Origin: Kroppenstedtia eburnea
GTDB taxonomy: Bacteria > Bacillota > Bacilli > Thermoactinomycetales > DSM-45169
Direction: 5' to 3'
Assembly: GCF_013282215.1 (NCBI RefSeq)
Contig: NZ_CP048103.1
Location: forward strand, 1,364,001 to 1,428,000
Length of the DNA: 64,000 bases
A program made the position numbers and the translations under genes. Below, one piece after another: positions 35,095 through 43,093 of this stretch (positions are counted from its first letter, which is position 1; the number at the start of each line of letters is the position of its first letter). The notes under the pieces are model-generated. The model made no database searches. It was not told the origin of the DNA and was given only the letters and a program-made list of their open reading frames with translations.

Positions 35095-35886
35095 ATGCAT
35101 TCCACCATCCCCGATTTTCTATCCGAACTTCAGTCGGATGGACGAAGCCCGAAAACGGTAGAGACGTATGAAGGAGTGATCCGTCAATTCAACCGATGGT
35201 TTGAAGACACGACGGGAGAGCGGTTCGATCCTGAAAGCGTCCCCGATCGACGCTCGACTATAAACGCTATCTGCTGGATCGATCCAAACCGGCCACCGTC
35301 AACAAGGCCCGAATCGCGCTAAAACGGTACTTTGATTGGCTGGTTAAACAAGGTGTATGCAAGGAGTCCCCATGGAAATCGGTCCAGCCGGTCAAACAGG
35401 GGCGGCGGGCGCCCCGTTGGCTAGACCGCAAAGAACAGCGGGCCTTGATCCGCCAAGTGCAGAAAGAACGGAATCAGCGGGACATCGCGATCGTCTCTTT
35501 ACTCTTGCACGGGGGCCTTCGGGTCGAGGAGATATGCCACCTACGACTGGAGGACGTGGAATTGTCGGAACGGAAAGGAAAAGCGATCGTCCGCCAGGGC
35601 AAAGGAGGAAAATGGCGTGTCGGTGCGATCCTCCTCGGGCCCCTGGCTATTTGTTTCCACCCTAAAGGAGCAGATGACCACTCGCGCCGTTCAGTTCGTT
35701 GTGCGAAAATACGGGCAACGGGCGGGACTGGAACAATGCACTCCTTACACCCTCCGGCACACGTTTTGCCATGAGTTGGCAGTCAAGGGGGTGTCCCTCG
35801 ACGTGATCGCTGCCCTGGCGGGACACATGACCGCCGACGGGCGCCCGAACATCGCCACGACGGCGATCAATTTATTCGGATCATAA
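35095..35886 (+). pseudogene. Tyrosine recombinase/integrase pseudogene
   Basis: It starts with a good AAGGAGGT and ATG 35095. The N-terminal SAM-like domain (FLSELQSDGRSPKTVETYEGVIRQFNRWF) breaks near 35250; coding resumes in another frame (YKRYLLDRSKPATVNKARIALKRYFDWLV ... LLLHGGLRVEEICHLRLEDV with the first catalytic Arg). A second break with apparent loss of some 25 codons occurs near 35630, followed by a third-frame segment (TPYTLRHTFCHELAVKGVSLDVIAALAGHMT with the H-x-x-R box and second His). The end diverges at ATTAINLFGS, removing the catalytic Tyr. At least two frameshifts plus truncation make it inactive. Confidence 0.9.
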
Positions 35887-35899
35887 AATTATCAAATGC

Positions 35900-35927
35900 A
35901 AAAAAGTCCGGCAACGAAGTGCCGGAC
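35900..35927 (-). terminator. Minus-strand intrinsic terminator
   Basis: On the minus strand GTCCGGCACTTCGTTGCCGGAC is followed by TTTTTT. It lies 28 bases after the stop of the minus-strand ORF at 35955-36191 and supports that ORF being transcribed. Confidence 0.8.
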
Positions 35928-35954
35928 CGGTGCGGTCCCGGGTGAAGCGGGGAA

Positions 35955-36191
35955 TCATCCCCGGCGCGGTCGAATATTGATCCGGATTTTGTGAACAGAC
36001 GGAGTCGGGAGCGGGGATGAGGCTTTCTCTTTCTCCAATGCCTTTTCCCTTTCTTCGTGATGATAATGATACATATACAACCATTCCGGCTGAATCATGC
36101 CTGTGGCCAGGGCCGGGTAAATGGAGAATCGGGTCGAATGATCTCTCAGTCCGAAAAACATCGGATGCACCCCCGAGGGATCGGTTTGCAA
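35955..36191 (-). CDS. Hypothetical small protein, His/Tyr- and charge-rich
   Basis: A 78-codon frame with TTG start (MQTDPSGVHPMFFGLRDHS) and a strand-helix pattern; the middle reads YMYHYHHEEREKALEKEK, likely a helix, and it ends VHKIRINIRPRRG. No good ribosome site precedes the TTG. A strong site (AGAAGGGGGG) lies about 45 bases upstream in another frame, so a frameshift or different start is possible. A minus-strand terminator follows. No family is recognised. Confidence 0.35.
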   Translation of the reverse strand: MQTDPSGVHPMFFGLRDHSTRFSIYPALATGMIQPEWLYMYHYHHEEREKALEKEKASSPLPTPSVHKIRINIRPRRG

Positions 36192-36245
36192 CAGTATATG
36201 GGGTTGGAGGGTTGGCCCATGCCCGTCATCCCCCCTTCTCCATAC

Positions 36246-36276
36246 AAAGGATCCGCCCTTCAGACGGATCCTTTTT
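36246..36276 (+). terminator. Bidirectional hairpin with plus-strand T-run
   Basis: AAAGGATCCG and CGGATCCTTT with a 9-nt loop and TTTTT. No convincing plus-strand gene precedes it, so it may insulate the minus-strand ORF. The following 36277-36560 holds a GC-rich segment and a short hairpin (CTGCAGGAGGCCGAGTGCAG, about 36520-36539), with no recognisable gene. Confidence 0.6.
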
Positions 36277-36576
36277 CACAGTGTTGCAGAAATGTCCTGA
36301 TCGAGCAACATGATGTAACACCGGCCTGCATCAAAATACATTATCAACCGGTTCCGGAGGAGGGTTGGGAGCCGGTGGTTACGACTGGGCTTTCCCTGTC
36401 CCGTCGGGAAATCGACCGGCCAAGGAGGGCGGAGGGAGGGAAAATGGAGCTGCTGACCCGGATTCAATGACGGGATACAAACTGGAACCATGATCTCAAC
36501 AAGTCCATAGGATAGAGTAGCTGCAGGAGGCCGAGTGCAGTAAAAAAATTGAACGGACCAGAGGAGATGTTTATTC

Positions 36577-37212
36577 ATGGCTTGGCTGCTCATCTTGGGA
36601 TTTGCCCTTTCATCCAGTATTGATAACTTGGGAGTGGGTATGTCTTACGGCCTTCGCAAGATCCGGATCGGGATCCTCTCCAATCTCTTTATTGCCGTGA
36701 TCTGTTTTCTGTTCAGCATGGGAGGGATTTTATCCGGACAATGGATCGCCAACCTCCTTCCGGGGATTCTCCCCACTTTGCTGGCGACCTTTGTCCTGTT
36801 CTTCATCGGCATCCGCATCATTTTGTTGACCAGACCCCGAAAAAACGAGGGTGAAAATTCCCGGGAAGGAAAAGAAGAGACCGGAAGGATTGAAGGGATT
36901 CTCAAACATCCGGAACGGGCCGATCGGGACCGATCAGGGGAAATCGGTCTGGGCGAGGCGGCGCTTTTGGGCATGGCCCTCTCGGCCAACGCCCTTACCA
37001 ACGGTTTGAGTGCCGGACTGATCGGTCTGTCTCCTGTGGTCATTTCACTCACTGCAGCCATCGGCAGTTTCCTCACGCTTTGGTTGGGGGTGGCGATCGG
37101 GCGCAAGGTGACCGAGATTCGCATCGGCTCTTTCACCATCGGTCAATTCAGCACCGTATTGAGTGGTGTCATCATCATATTGATCGCGATCAATGCTCTG
37201 CTGGAGATGTGA
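36577..37212 (+). CDS. ytaF: Sporulation membrane protein YtaF (MntP-like fold)
   Basis: The 211-residue integral membrane protein has six hydrophobic helices in two halves (about 1-85 and 125-210) joined by a charged loop (RPRKNEGENSREGKEETGRIEG). Family motifs are GFALSSSIDNLGVGMSYGLR and, in the second half, GMALSANALTNGLSAGLIG, similar to the DNxxVG and DA elements of MntP/cadmium-resistance transporters. YtaF homologues occur in endospore formers and are annotated as sporulation proteins; transport of a divalent cation is inferred. GAGGAGATG precedes the start. Confidence 0.88.
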   Translation: MAWLLILGFALSSSIDNLGVGMSYGLRKIRIGILSNLFIAVICFLFSMGGILSGQWIANLLPGILPTLLATFVLFFIGIRIILLTRPRKNEGENSREGKEETGRIEGILKHPERADRDRSGEIGLGEAALLGMALSANALTNGLSAGLIGLSPVVISLTAAIGSFLTLWLGVAIGRKVTEIRIGSFTIGQFSTVLSGVIIILIAINALLEM

Positions 37213-37247
37213 AGGTTTCCCCGAAATGCCTTTTCCGGGAAACCTTC
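37211..37247. terminator. Hairpin between convergent ytaF and rRNA methyltransferase gene
   Basis: GAAGGTTTCCC and GGGAAACCTTC form an 11-bp stem around a 15-nt loop; T-run is lacking on the plus strand. Confidence 0.65.
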
Positions 37248-37251
37248 ACTG

Positions 37252-38631
37252 TCAGATGAGATCCCGGCGCAGCCACTTGGGGTAGTGGTTTTTCAGCAGA
37301 CCGCTGGAGACTTTGCCCCAACCGAGAGGAAATCCGTCCACTGTGACCAGGGTCCATCCCTGATCCCCGTCGGTGGGGATGGTTTCCCCGCGCAGATATT
37401 GGTTCAACTGATCCTCCTCCGACGTGAAAGAGATGCTCCGTCGCACAGAACCGGAGGTGAGGGACAAGGCGAGGGCATGAGAAGGGGCGAAGTGTTTTCG
37501 CTTGGCCTGCCCCAGATGAAGTCCCGGCCGCTCCACGATCAGGCCCTTGAGAGAAGGCAGATCGGCGGGGACTTGGTAAAGATGGTCACCGAACAAAGTG
37601 AACGGACCGGGGAATCTGTCTTCGAGCAGCGTCTCCCGCAGGAATTCACTGAAAACCCTTTTGGCATCGCCGTGTACAGGAGGAAGTTTTCCCGGTTTGT
37701 GGCGGGCTCCTTCTTCCCCGTCCCTTTTCTCCAGCACCGCCACAAAGTGACCCTCCCCTTTCAAGTGGTGGGGCCAGAGACGGGCCCCTTTGGCCAGAGT
37801 GGGGGAAGCATCGATCCAATCGGGCCGGGCAGGCCGGTAGTGGGCGGCCTGGGGAACCTGCCCCGGGGTGAAGTGGGGGTGTTGATGGAGAAAGCGTTGG
37901 AGTACCCCCTCGTTTTCCCGTGGGTTGAAGGTGCAAGTGGAATAGACCAGTCGGCCGCCGGGACGGAGCATCGGTGCCGCCGCCTCCAGGATGGAGAGTT
38001 GCAGTTCGGCGGCCGCTTCTGTGGAACGGTGGCTCCAGCGCTCCCGTGTGTCCGGATCCTTTCGGAACATGCCTTCCCCGGAGCAGGGGGCATCGATCAA
38101 AATCCGGTCAAACCAGCCGGTGAAGCGGGTGGAGAGGTGACGGGGGTCCTCCCCCAAGATGAGGGCGTTGGGTACTCCACACCGTTCCAGATTTTCCACC
38201 AGGGTTTTACGTCGTTCTTTGCTGATCTCGTTGGCGACCAAAATGCCTTTTCCCTTCATGTGGGCGGCAATCTGGGTCGTCTTGCCCCCGGGGGCGGCAC
38301 AGAGGTCGAGAATTTTCTCCCCCGGCCGGGGTTGGAGTGCCTCCACCGGGGCCATGGCACTGGGGTCCTGGATATAGTAGAGCCCGGCGGCATGATAGAC
38401 ATGCTTGCCGGGACGGTCCCGGTCATGATCATAGAAAAAACCGGTATCGCACCAGGGGACAGGCTCCAGCCGGAAGGGAAGGCGCTGTCTTCCTTCCGCC
38501 ACGGACAGTTTCAATGTGTTGATCCGAAGCCCCCGGTGAGGCGGGTCGTCATAGGTCCGGATGAAGACCGGGTACTCCTCTTCCAGCAGCTCCCGCATCT
38601 GTTTCTGATAATCTTCGGGAAGTCGGTTCAC
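37252..38631 (-). CDS. RsmF/NSUN-type rRNA (cytosine-C5) methyltransferase
   Basis: The 459-residue protein has an N-terminal substrate domain, a Rossmann SAM domain (VLDLCAAPGGKTTQIA-like ILDLCAAPGGKTTQIAAHM; GILVANEIS), the catalytic motifs IDAPCSGEGMFRKD and VYSTCTFNPRENE (two Cys) and a C-terminal RNA-binding extension ending in a PUA-like/FAE part (GWTLVTVDGFPLGWGKVSSGLLKNHYPKWLRRDL). It should make m5C in 16S rRNA. Length and C-terminal domain fit the RsmF/YebU branch rather than RsmB. A long antisense frame on the plus strand is a shadow. Confidence 0.9.
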   Translation of the reverse strand: MNRLPEDYQKQMRELLEEEYPVFIRTYDDPPHRGLRINTLKLSVAEGRQRLPFRLEPVPWCDTGFFYDHDRDRPGKHVYHAAGLYYIQDPSAMAPVEALQPRPGEKILDLCAAPGGKTTQIAAHMKGKGILVANEISKERRKTLVENLERCGVPNALILGEDPRHLSTRFTGWFDRILIDAPCSGEGMFRKDPDTRERWSHRSTEAAAELQLSILEAAAPMLRPGGRLVYSTCTFNPRENEGVLQRFLHQHPHFTPGQVPQAAHYRPARPDWIDASPTLAKGARLWPHHLKGEGHFVAVLEKRDGEEGARHKPGKLPPVHGDAKRVFSEFLRETLLEDRFPGPFTLFGDHLYQVPADLPSLKGLIVERPGLHLGQAKRKHFAPSHALALSLTSGSVRRSISFTSEEDQLNQYLRGETIPTDGDQGWTLVTVDGFPLGWGKVSSGLLKNHYPKWLRRDLI

Positions 38632-38676
38632 AGGATCTTTTCCTCCTCAAGTTCACAAAATCAGAATCACATCCAG

Positions 38677-38834
38677 GGTGTGTCTGATAAATCTCCGAGC
38701 CGGTCGGGATTGGGTTTCACATGTCGTTTTCGTTGTTCTGACGATCCAAAATCACTCCATGTGAAACCCAACCCTCCCTCTGTTACTCTCACAACGTCTC
38801 ACGTTCCACGGAAAATTGAATTACCGGACATACC
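38677..38834 (-). repeat. Dispersed palindromic repeat, copy R4 (type B ends, inverted)
   Basis: Outer ends GGTGTGTCTGATAAAT and AATTACCGGACATACC are an imperfect inverted pair different from type A. The inner palindrome GGGTTTCACATG ... CATGTGAAACCC (38712-38770) and centre match the other copies on the opposite strand. It lies between the rRNA methyltransferase and SelW-like genes. Confidence 0.88.
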
Positions 38835-38960
38835 CTAATCATTGTAGCAGAAGAAGTGACTCATTAAGGAAAGTCGTTCTCCTTCCGACACGCGCCCCGT
38901 TTCCTGGCAACTGTTTCAGGGATATAATGGGAAGGGACGAATACTGTGGGAGGGATGATT

Positions 38961-39209
38961 TTGGACAGGAATCACCATGTCTCCATCCAATTTTGTATGG
39001 CTTGAAATTATGCCCCTTATGCTGCCCGTGTGGCAGAAGAACTGTTCACCGAGTTTCGTCACCGGATCGCCGACATGACCTTAATCCCATCCAGCGGCGG
39101 GATTTTTGAGGTGACCGTCGATGGAGAGAAGATCTATTCCAAAAAAGAGACGGGACGGCACGCGGAAGAAGGGGAGGTCGTCCGGTTGCTGAGAGAAAAG
39201 ATCGACTGA
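38961..39209 (+). CDS. SelW/SelT/SelH-family (Rdx) protein with in-frame TGA at the CxxU position
   Basis: One frame from TTG 38961 (GGAGGG 6 nt upstream; ATG 38955 is too close to it) to TGA 39207-39209 encodes 82 residues if TGA 39003-39005 is read. Before it: VSIQFCMA; after it: NYAPYAARVAEELF, PSSGGIFEVTVDGEKIYSKKETGRHAEEGEVVRLL, the Rdx thioredoxin-like fold. The TGA falls exactly where this family has Cys or selenocysteine in CxxC/CxxU. Sixteen bases after it CTGCC-CGTGT-GGCAG can form a small hairpin with G in the loop, compatible with a bacterial SECIS. TATAAT is at 38923-38928. Either a selenoprotein or a single-base nonsense mutation of the Cys form. Confidence 0.75.
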
Positions 39210-39219
39210 GAATGGACGG

Positions 39220-39237
39220 CCGGGAATTTGTTCCCGG
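39220..39237. terminator. Short hairpin between convergent genes
   Basis: CCGGGAATTTGTTCCCGG stem after the SelW-like gene and before the end of the flavoprotein gene; T-run is weak. Confidence 0.5.
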
Positions 39238-39246
39238 TCCTTTGAA

Positions 39247-40521
39247 TTACCTGACACGCTCCAGACTTTGCAGGGCAGCATGCTTTCCCGCGGTAAAGCC
39301 CGTGCTGAAAGCGGCGGTGATGTTGTATCCCCCGGTATAGCCGTGGATATCCAGAATTTCACCGGCAAAATAGAGCCCTTGTTTCAATTTGGATTCCATC
39401 GTTTTCGGATGGATCTCTTTCAGGTGAACTCCTCCGCCGGTGACAAAAGCTTTCTCCATGGGAAGGGTTCCGTTGACCTGAAGGGGAAAAGCTTTCAGCA
39501 ATTGAAATAGTTTTTCCCATCCGGTTTTGGAGACATGGTTCCAAGTGACTTCCGGATCAAGTCCGGACCGGTGAAGAAGCAAGGGGATCGTCCGGTCGGG
39601 GAGGTGGGGTTTCAGGATGGTTTTAACCGATTTTTTCGGATGGTTTTTCCACTCCTCCCGGATGCGTGTCCGCAGTTTTTCACCTTGTTCCCCGGGAAAC
39701 CAGTCCAGCTCCAATCTGACGTGGTCCACTGCGAATTGTTGCAACGTTTTCACCACAAATTGACTGCAACGAAGGACGATCGGCCCGGAGAGACCGAAGT
39801 GGGTGAAGAGCAGATCGCCGGTGTGTTCCGTCAATTTTTTTCCCTTCGGATTGAATACAGACAGTCGGACCCCCCGCAGGGAGAGGCCCTGCCATGTCCG
39901 TTCCCGGATGAAAGGTTCATCGGAAGTGAGGGGAACTTCCGTGGGGAACAACTCCGTGATGTGATGTCCCGCCGCTTTTGCCCAGGGGTAACCGTCTCCG
40001 GTGGAGCCGGTGTGGGGGACGGATTTTCCGCCGACGGCGACCACCAGGTTGGAGGTCCGTAAAGTTTCACCACTTTGCAGCCGGAGGCCCGTCACCCGAT
40101 CAGGTGCAAACAGAAGTTCCGACACCGGGGTGTGAACGCGGATCTTCACCCCCAGTTCCCGGATTCGGCGCAACAGAGCCTCCACCACACTTTGCGCACT
40201 GTCGGAGACGGGAAACATGCGCCCGTGATCCTCCTCCTTCAGTTTCACCCCCAAATCCTCAAAAAAACGGATGATATCCCGGTTGTTAAAGGTGGCGAAG
40301 GGACTGTGTAAAAACCTGCCGTTCCCGGGAATATGACGAATGATTTCTCCGATCTCCTTGTTGTTGGTCACATTGCATCGTCCACCGCCGGATATGGCCA
40401 GCTTGCGGCCCAGCTTGTCTCCTTTGTCCAGCAAGAGTACCCGTACACCTTGTTCCGCCGCAGCCACTGAGGCCATCAAACCTGCAGGGCCGCCTCCGAT
40501 CACGATCACATCCCAAGTCAA
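39247..40521 (-). CDS. HI0933/YhiN-family flavoprotein (NAD(P)/FAD-dependent oxidoreductase)
   Basis: The 424-residue FAD protein: dinucleotide-binding VIVIGGGPAGLMASVAAAEQG, LLLDKGDKLGRKLAISGGGRCNVTN (a family hallmark), VVAVGGKSVPHTGSTGDGYPWA and the C-terminal GLYFAGEILDIHGYTGGYNITAAFSTG. The reaction of this family is not established. Start reassigned to TTG 40521, 8 nt after AGAAGGGGAG, which begins the protein at TWDVIVIGGG; the 42 upstream codons are not protein-like. It is convergent with the SelW-like gene and divergent from lcfA. Confidence 0.9.
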   Translation of the reverse strand: MTWDVIVIGGGPAGLMASVAAAEQGVRVLLLDKGDKLGRKLAISGGGRCNVTNNKEIGEIIRHIPGNGRFLHSPFATFNNRDIIRFFEDLGVKLKEEDHGRMFPVSDSAQSVVEALLRRIRELGVKIRVHTPVSELLFAPDRVTGLRLQSGETLRTSNLVVAVGGKSVPHTGSTGDGYPWAKAAGHHITELFPTEVPLTSDEPFIRERTWQGLSLRGVRLSVFNPKGKKLTEHTGDLLFTHFGLSGPIVLRCSQFVVKTLQQFAVDHVRLELDWFPGEQGEKLRTRIREEWKNHPKKSVKTILKPHLPDRTIPLLLHRSGLDPEVTWNHVSKTGWEKLFQLLKAFPLQVNGTLPMEKAFVTGGGVHLKEIHPKTMESKLKQGLYFAGEILDIHGYTGGYNITAAFSTGFTAGKHAALQSLERVR

Positions 40522-40744
40522 TGCTCTGACTCCCCTTCTGTAAATAAGAAATGAAACCCATGCGAACTTCCCGTTAAAAGAGATCCTCTCCAACGGGAAA
40601 GATCCACATTCTCGATTGTACATGAATCCATATGGACACAAAAACAAGTGTCATTTTTCAATACATGCTTTCAAAGACGGGGAAAGTTCGTTAAAATGAG
40701 AAAAAGAGATACAGGTAGGTATTCATTTTTCTTTGGCCCGGTTA

Positions 40745-40762
40745 TGAATGATTGCTCATTCA
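40745..40762 (+). promoter_or_regulatory. FadR (YsiA)-type operator upstream of acyl-CoA synthetase
   Basis: TGAATGATTGCTCATTCA is a perfect 7-bp inverted repeat with 4-bp spacer, matching the Bacillus FadR box (TGAATGA-N4-TCATTCA). It lies 24 bases before the lcfA start and close to its ribosome site. Confidence 0.9.
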
Positions 40763-40785
40763 GAGATGGAGGAGGAGATGGACCC

Positions 40786-42492
40786 ATGACAGTCAAGGAA
40801 AGGCTCTGGTTCAAATATTATCCGGAGGAAGTACCGAAGTCACTGGAGTATCCGGATCAACCCTTGCCCGATCTTCTGAAGAAATCCGCCAAAGACTACC
40901 CGGAACGGGAAGCGATCTATTTTATGGGAAAACGGATCACATACCGGGAACTGATGGATGATGTTCACCGGATGGCCCGGGCCCTGAAAGAGTTGGGTGT
41001 GAAAAAAGGGGAGCGGGTCTCCATCATGCTGGCCAACTCCCCCCAAGCGGTGATCGCCTATTATGCGGTGCTGACGATCGGCGGTGTGGTGGTTCAGACC
41101 AATCCGATGTACAAAGAGCGGGAATTGGAGCATATGTTGACCGATTCCGGGGCAGAGACGATCATCTGTCTGGACCTGGTTTATCAACAGGTGGAAAAAG
41201 TGAAACCGCGGACACCGTTGAAAAGGGTGATCGTCACCGGCATCAAAGATTACCTCCCTTTTCCCAAGAATTGGCTGTATTCTCTGAAGTTGAAAATGGA
41301 CGGGACCCAGCCTCAGATTCCGTATGGGGACGGGGTTTTTGCCTTTTCGGAAATCATGAAAAAAGCGATGCCGGAACCGGTCGAAATTGAAATCGCTTCC
41401 ATGGATGAGGTGGCCCTGCTTCAATACACCGGTGGTACCACAGGACTGGCCAAAGGCGCCATGCTGACCCATCGCAACATTGTGGTCAACGTGGTTCAAT
41501 GCCATCACTGGATGTACAAGGGAGAGCGGGGAAAGGAGAAAGTCCTGGGACTGGTTCCCTTCTTTCATGTTTACGGGATGACTGTTGTGATGAATTTTTC
41601 CGTCTACATGGCGGCCACCATGGTGTTGGTGCCCCGTTTTGATGTGAAGGATGTACTGAAGGTGATCGACAAAGAGCGCCCTTCTCTCTTCCCGGGTGCC
41701 CCGACGATGTATGTGGGCCTGATCAATCATCCTGAGATCGCCAAATACGATCTCTCCTCCATCAAGGCTTGTATCAGCGGATCGGCTCCCTTACCCGTGG
41801 CGGTGCAGGAAAGGTTTGAAAAGTTAACCGGAGGACGGTTGGTGGAAGGGTACGGATTGACAGAGTGTTCCCCGGTGACTCATGCCAACCCGATCTGGGA
41901 GAAGCGAAAAAACGGAAGTATCGGCCTTCCCTGGCCGGATACGGAGTGCCGTGTGGTTGACCCGGATACCGGCGAAGAGATGGAGGCCGGGGTGGCGGGA
42001 TTGCTTCAGGTGAAAGGTCCCCAAGTGATGAAAGGATATTGGAACCGGAAAGAGGAGACGGAAAAAGTATTGCGTGATGGTTGGCTCAACACGGGAGATA
42101 TCGCCATGATGGACGAAGATGGCTATTTTTACATCATGGACCGGCAGAAGGATATGATTATCGCCGGCGGTTTCAATATTTACCCGCGGGAAGTGGAAGA
42201 GGTGCTCTATGATCATCCGGCAGTGCAAGAAGTCGCCGTCATCGGGGTTCCGGATCCCTATCGGGGGGAGACGGTCAAGGCATTTCTCGTGTTGAAGCCG
42301 GATGCAAAGGTGACCGAACAGGAATTGAATACTTACTGCAGGAGCAAACTGGCCAACTATAAGGTGCCCCGTCTGTATGAGTTTCGCGATCAATTGCCGA
42401 AAACCACCGTGGGCAAAGTGTTGCGCCGGGAATTGGCGGAAGAGGAGAGAAGAAAAGCGGCGGCGGAGGAGCAGGGGAAGACTGAAAGATGA
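40786..42492 (+). CDS. lcfA: Long-chain acyl-CoA synthetase (LcfA/FadD)
   Basis: The 568-residue adenylate-forming enzyme activates fatty acids to acyl-CoA with ATP. Visible motifs: P-loop LLQYTGGTTGLAKGAMLTH, linker region, GYGLTECSPV, the FACS segment DGWLNTGDIAMMDEDGYFYIMDRQKDMIIAGGFNIYP and the final LPKTTVGKVLRREL. The ATG at 40786 follows GGAGGAG (40771-40777); an in-frame extension to 40648 crosses the operator and is rejected. Under a FadR box, so repressed unless long acyl-CoA is present. fadR and etfBA lie downstream beyond repeats. Confidence 0.96.
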   Translation: MTVKERLWFKYYPEEVPKSLEYPDQPLPDLLKKSAKDYPEREAIYFMGKRITYRELMDDVHRMARALKELGVKKGERVSIMLANSPQAVIAYYAVLTIGGVVVQTNPMYKERELEHMLTDSGAETIICLDLVYQQVEKVKPRTPLKRVIVTGIKDYLPFPKNWLYSLKLKMDGTQPQIPYGDGVFAFSEIMKKAMPEPVEIEIASMDEVALLQYTGGTTGLAKGAMLTHRNIVVNVVQCHHWMYKGERGKEKVLGLVPFFHVYGMTVVMNFSVYMAATMVLVPRFDVKDVLKVIDKERPSLFPGAPTMYVGLINHPEIAKYDLSSIKACISGSAPLPVAVQERFEKLTGGRLVEGYGLTECSPVTHANPIWEKRKNGSIGLPWPDTECRVVDPDTGEEMEAGVAGLLQVKGPQVMKGYWNRKEETEKVLRDGWLNTGDIAMMDEDGYFYIMDRQKDMIIAGGFNIYPREVEEVLYDHPAVQEVAVIGVPDPYRGETVKAFLVLKPDAKVTEQELNTYCRSKLANYKVPRLYEFRDQLPKTTVGKVLRRELAEEERRKAAAEEQGKTER

Positions 42493-42499
42493 TCCCCCT

Positions 42500-42537
42500 C
42501 CGGAGAGGCGGCAGCTGCCACATCTCCGGTAATTTTC
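42500..42537 (+). terminator. Terminator-like hairpin after lcfA
   Basis: CCGGAGA and TCTCCGG flank an inner palindrome GGCAGCTGCC, followed by TAATTTTCC. Confidence 0.6.
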
Positions 42538-42544
42538 CGGGTGT

Positions 42545-42881
42545 TAGAAGGATTGTGAAAAAGCCGTCGCTCCCCGGTCTCGCTATGCACTCACCAGTAC
42601 AAGTCTCGCCAAGGTCACTCCGTTCCCGGTCTCGCTATGGCAAGACAAGAGATCGGAGCCGCCCCACCACCTCCCCCCTTGCTTAAAAACAAGATCAAAG
42701 TTGCCTGAAGGGGCACAAGGCGTGGCAGGTCCATTCAATTTTCCGTGGAATGTGAGACGTTGTGAGAGTAACAGAGGGAGGGTTGGTTTCACATGGAGTG
42801 ACTTTGGCTCGTCAGAACAACGGAACGCAATGTGAAACCCCATCCCGATCGGCCCGGCCCAGAGATTTATCAGACACACCC
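42545..42881 (+). repeat. Composite dispersed repeat R5 (type A left half joined to a full type B copy)
   Basis: The left part (from AGAAGGATTGTGAAAAAGCC) has a type A left end and the extra segment, including TCTCGCCAAGGTCACTCCG, but ends abruptly near 42650. A complete type B copy follows (about 42722-42881) with inner arms GGTTTCACATG and AATGTGAAACC and right end ATTTATCAGACACACC. This looks like insertion or recombination between two elements. The remaining 42882-43009 holds an extended -10 TGGTATAAT (42954-42961). Confidence 0.8.
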
Positions 42882-43009
42882 TGGTACCCGCCTCCCTTAC
42901 TGCCACCAGGCCCGTGTCTGTACTTTTTCTTTTGTCGAATCTTCGGGAGAACTGGTATAATATCATTGGTTGCGCTTTCACCCTTGGGCGGCCATTCGGG
43001 ATGGGGAAG

Positions 43010-43039
43010 TTGACAGAGCCGGGGAAGTTGGCATATACT
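43010..43039 (+). promoter_or_regulatory. Sigma-A promoter of fadR-etfBA
   Basis: TTGACA (43010-43015), an 18-nt spacer and TATACT (43034-43039). The FadR box starts 7 bases after the -10, over the transcription start. Confidence 0.85.
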
Positions 43040-43045
43040 CAATAT

Positions 43046-43063
43046 TGAATGAATGGTCATTCA
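43046..43063 (+). promoter_or_regulatory. FadR-type operator, autoregulatory
   Basis: TGAATGAATGGTCATTCA, 7-bp perfect inverted repeat with 4-bp spacer, at the expected transcription start of the fadR gene. Confidence 0.92.
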
Positions 43064-43093
43064 TTGGCGGAAATCAGGGAAAGGAAAGCACAG

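Noticed and set aside
36057-36470. 137-codon plus-strand frame
   Set aside because: It runs through a terminator hairpin and has low-complexity, shadow-like composition.
36480-36576. Possible Mn2+ (yybP-ykoY) riboswitch before the MntP-like ytaF gene
   Set aside because: Only a weak GAGTAGC and a small hairpin were seen; the conserved second loop could not be found.
37285-38838. 517-codon plus-strand frame across the rRNA methyltransferase gene
   Set aside because: Shadow of the minus-strand RsmF-like gene with full methyltransferase motifs; no ribosome site.
38955-39005. Calling the SelW-like gene a simple 15-codon ORF ending at TGA 39003
   Set aside because: The conserved Rdx sequence continues in the same frame for 67 codons after this TGA.
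40648-40785. 46-codon N-terminal extension of the acyl-CoA synthetase
   Set aside because: It crosses the FadR operator; ATG 40786 with GGAGGAG matches the family start.
42583-42981. 132-codon minus-strand frame and similar small frames at 48388-48684 and 10912-11106
   Set aside because: All are translations of the dispersed repeat (recurring FHMSFRCSDEPKSLHVKP-type strings), not genes.
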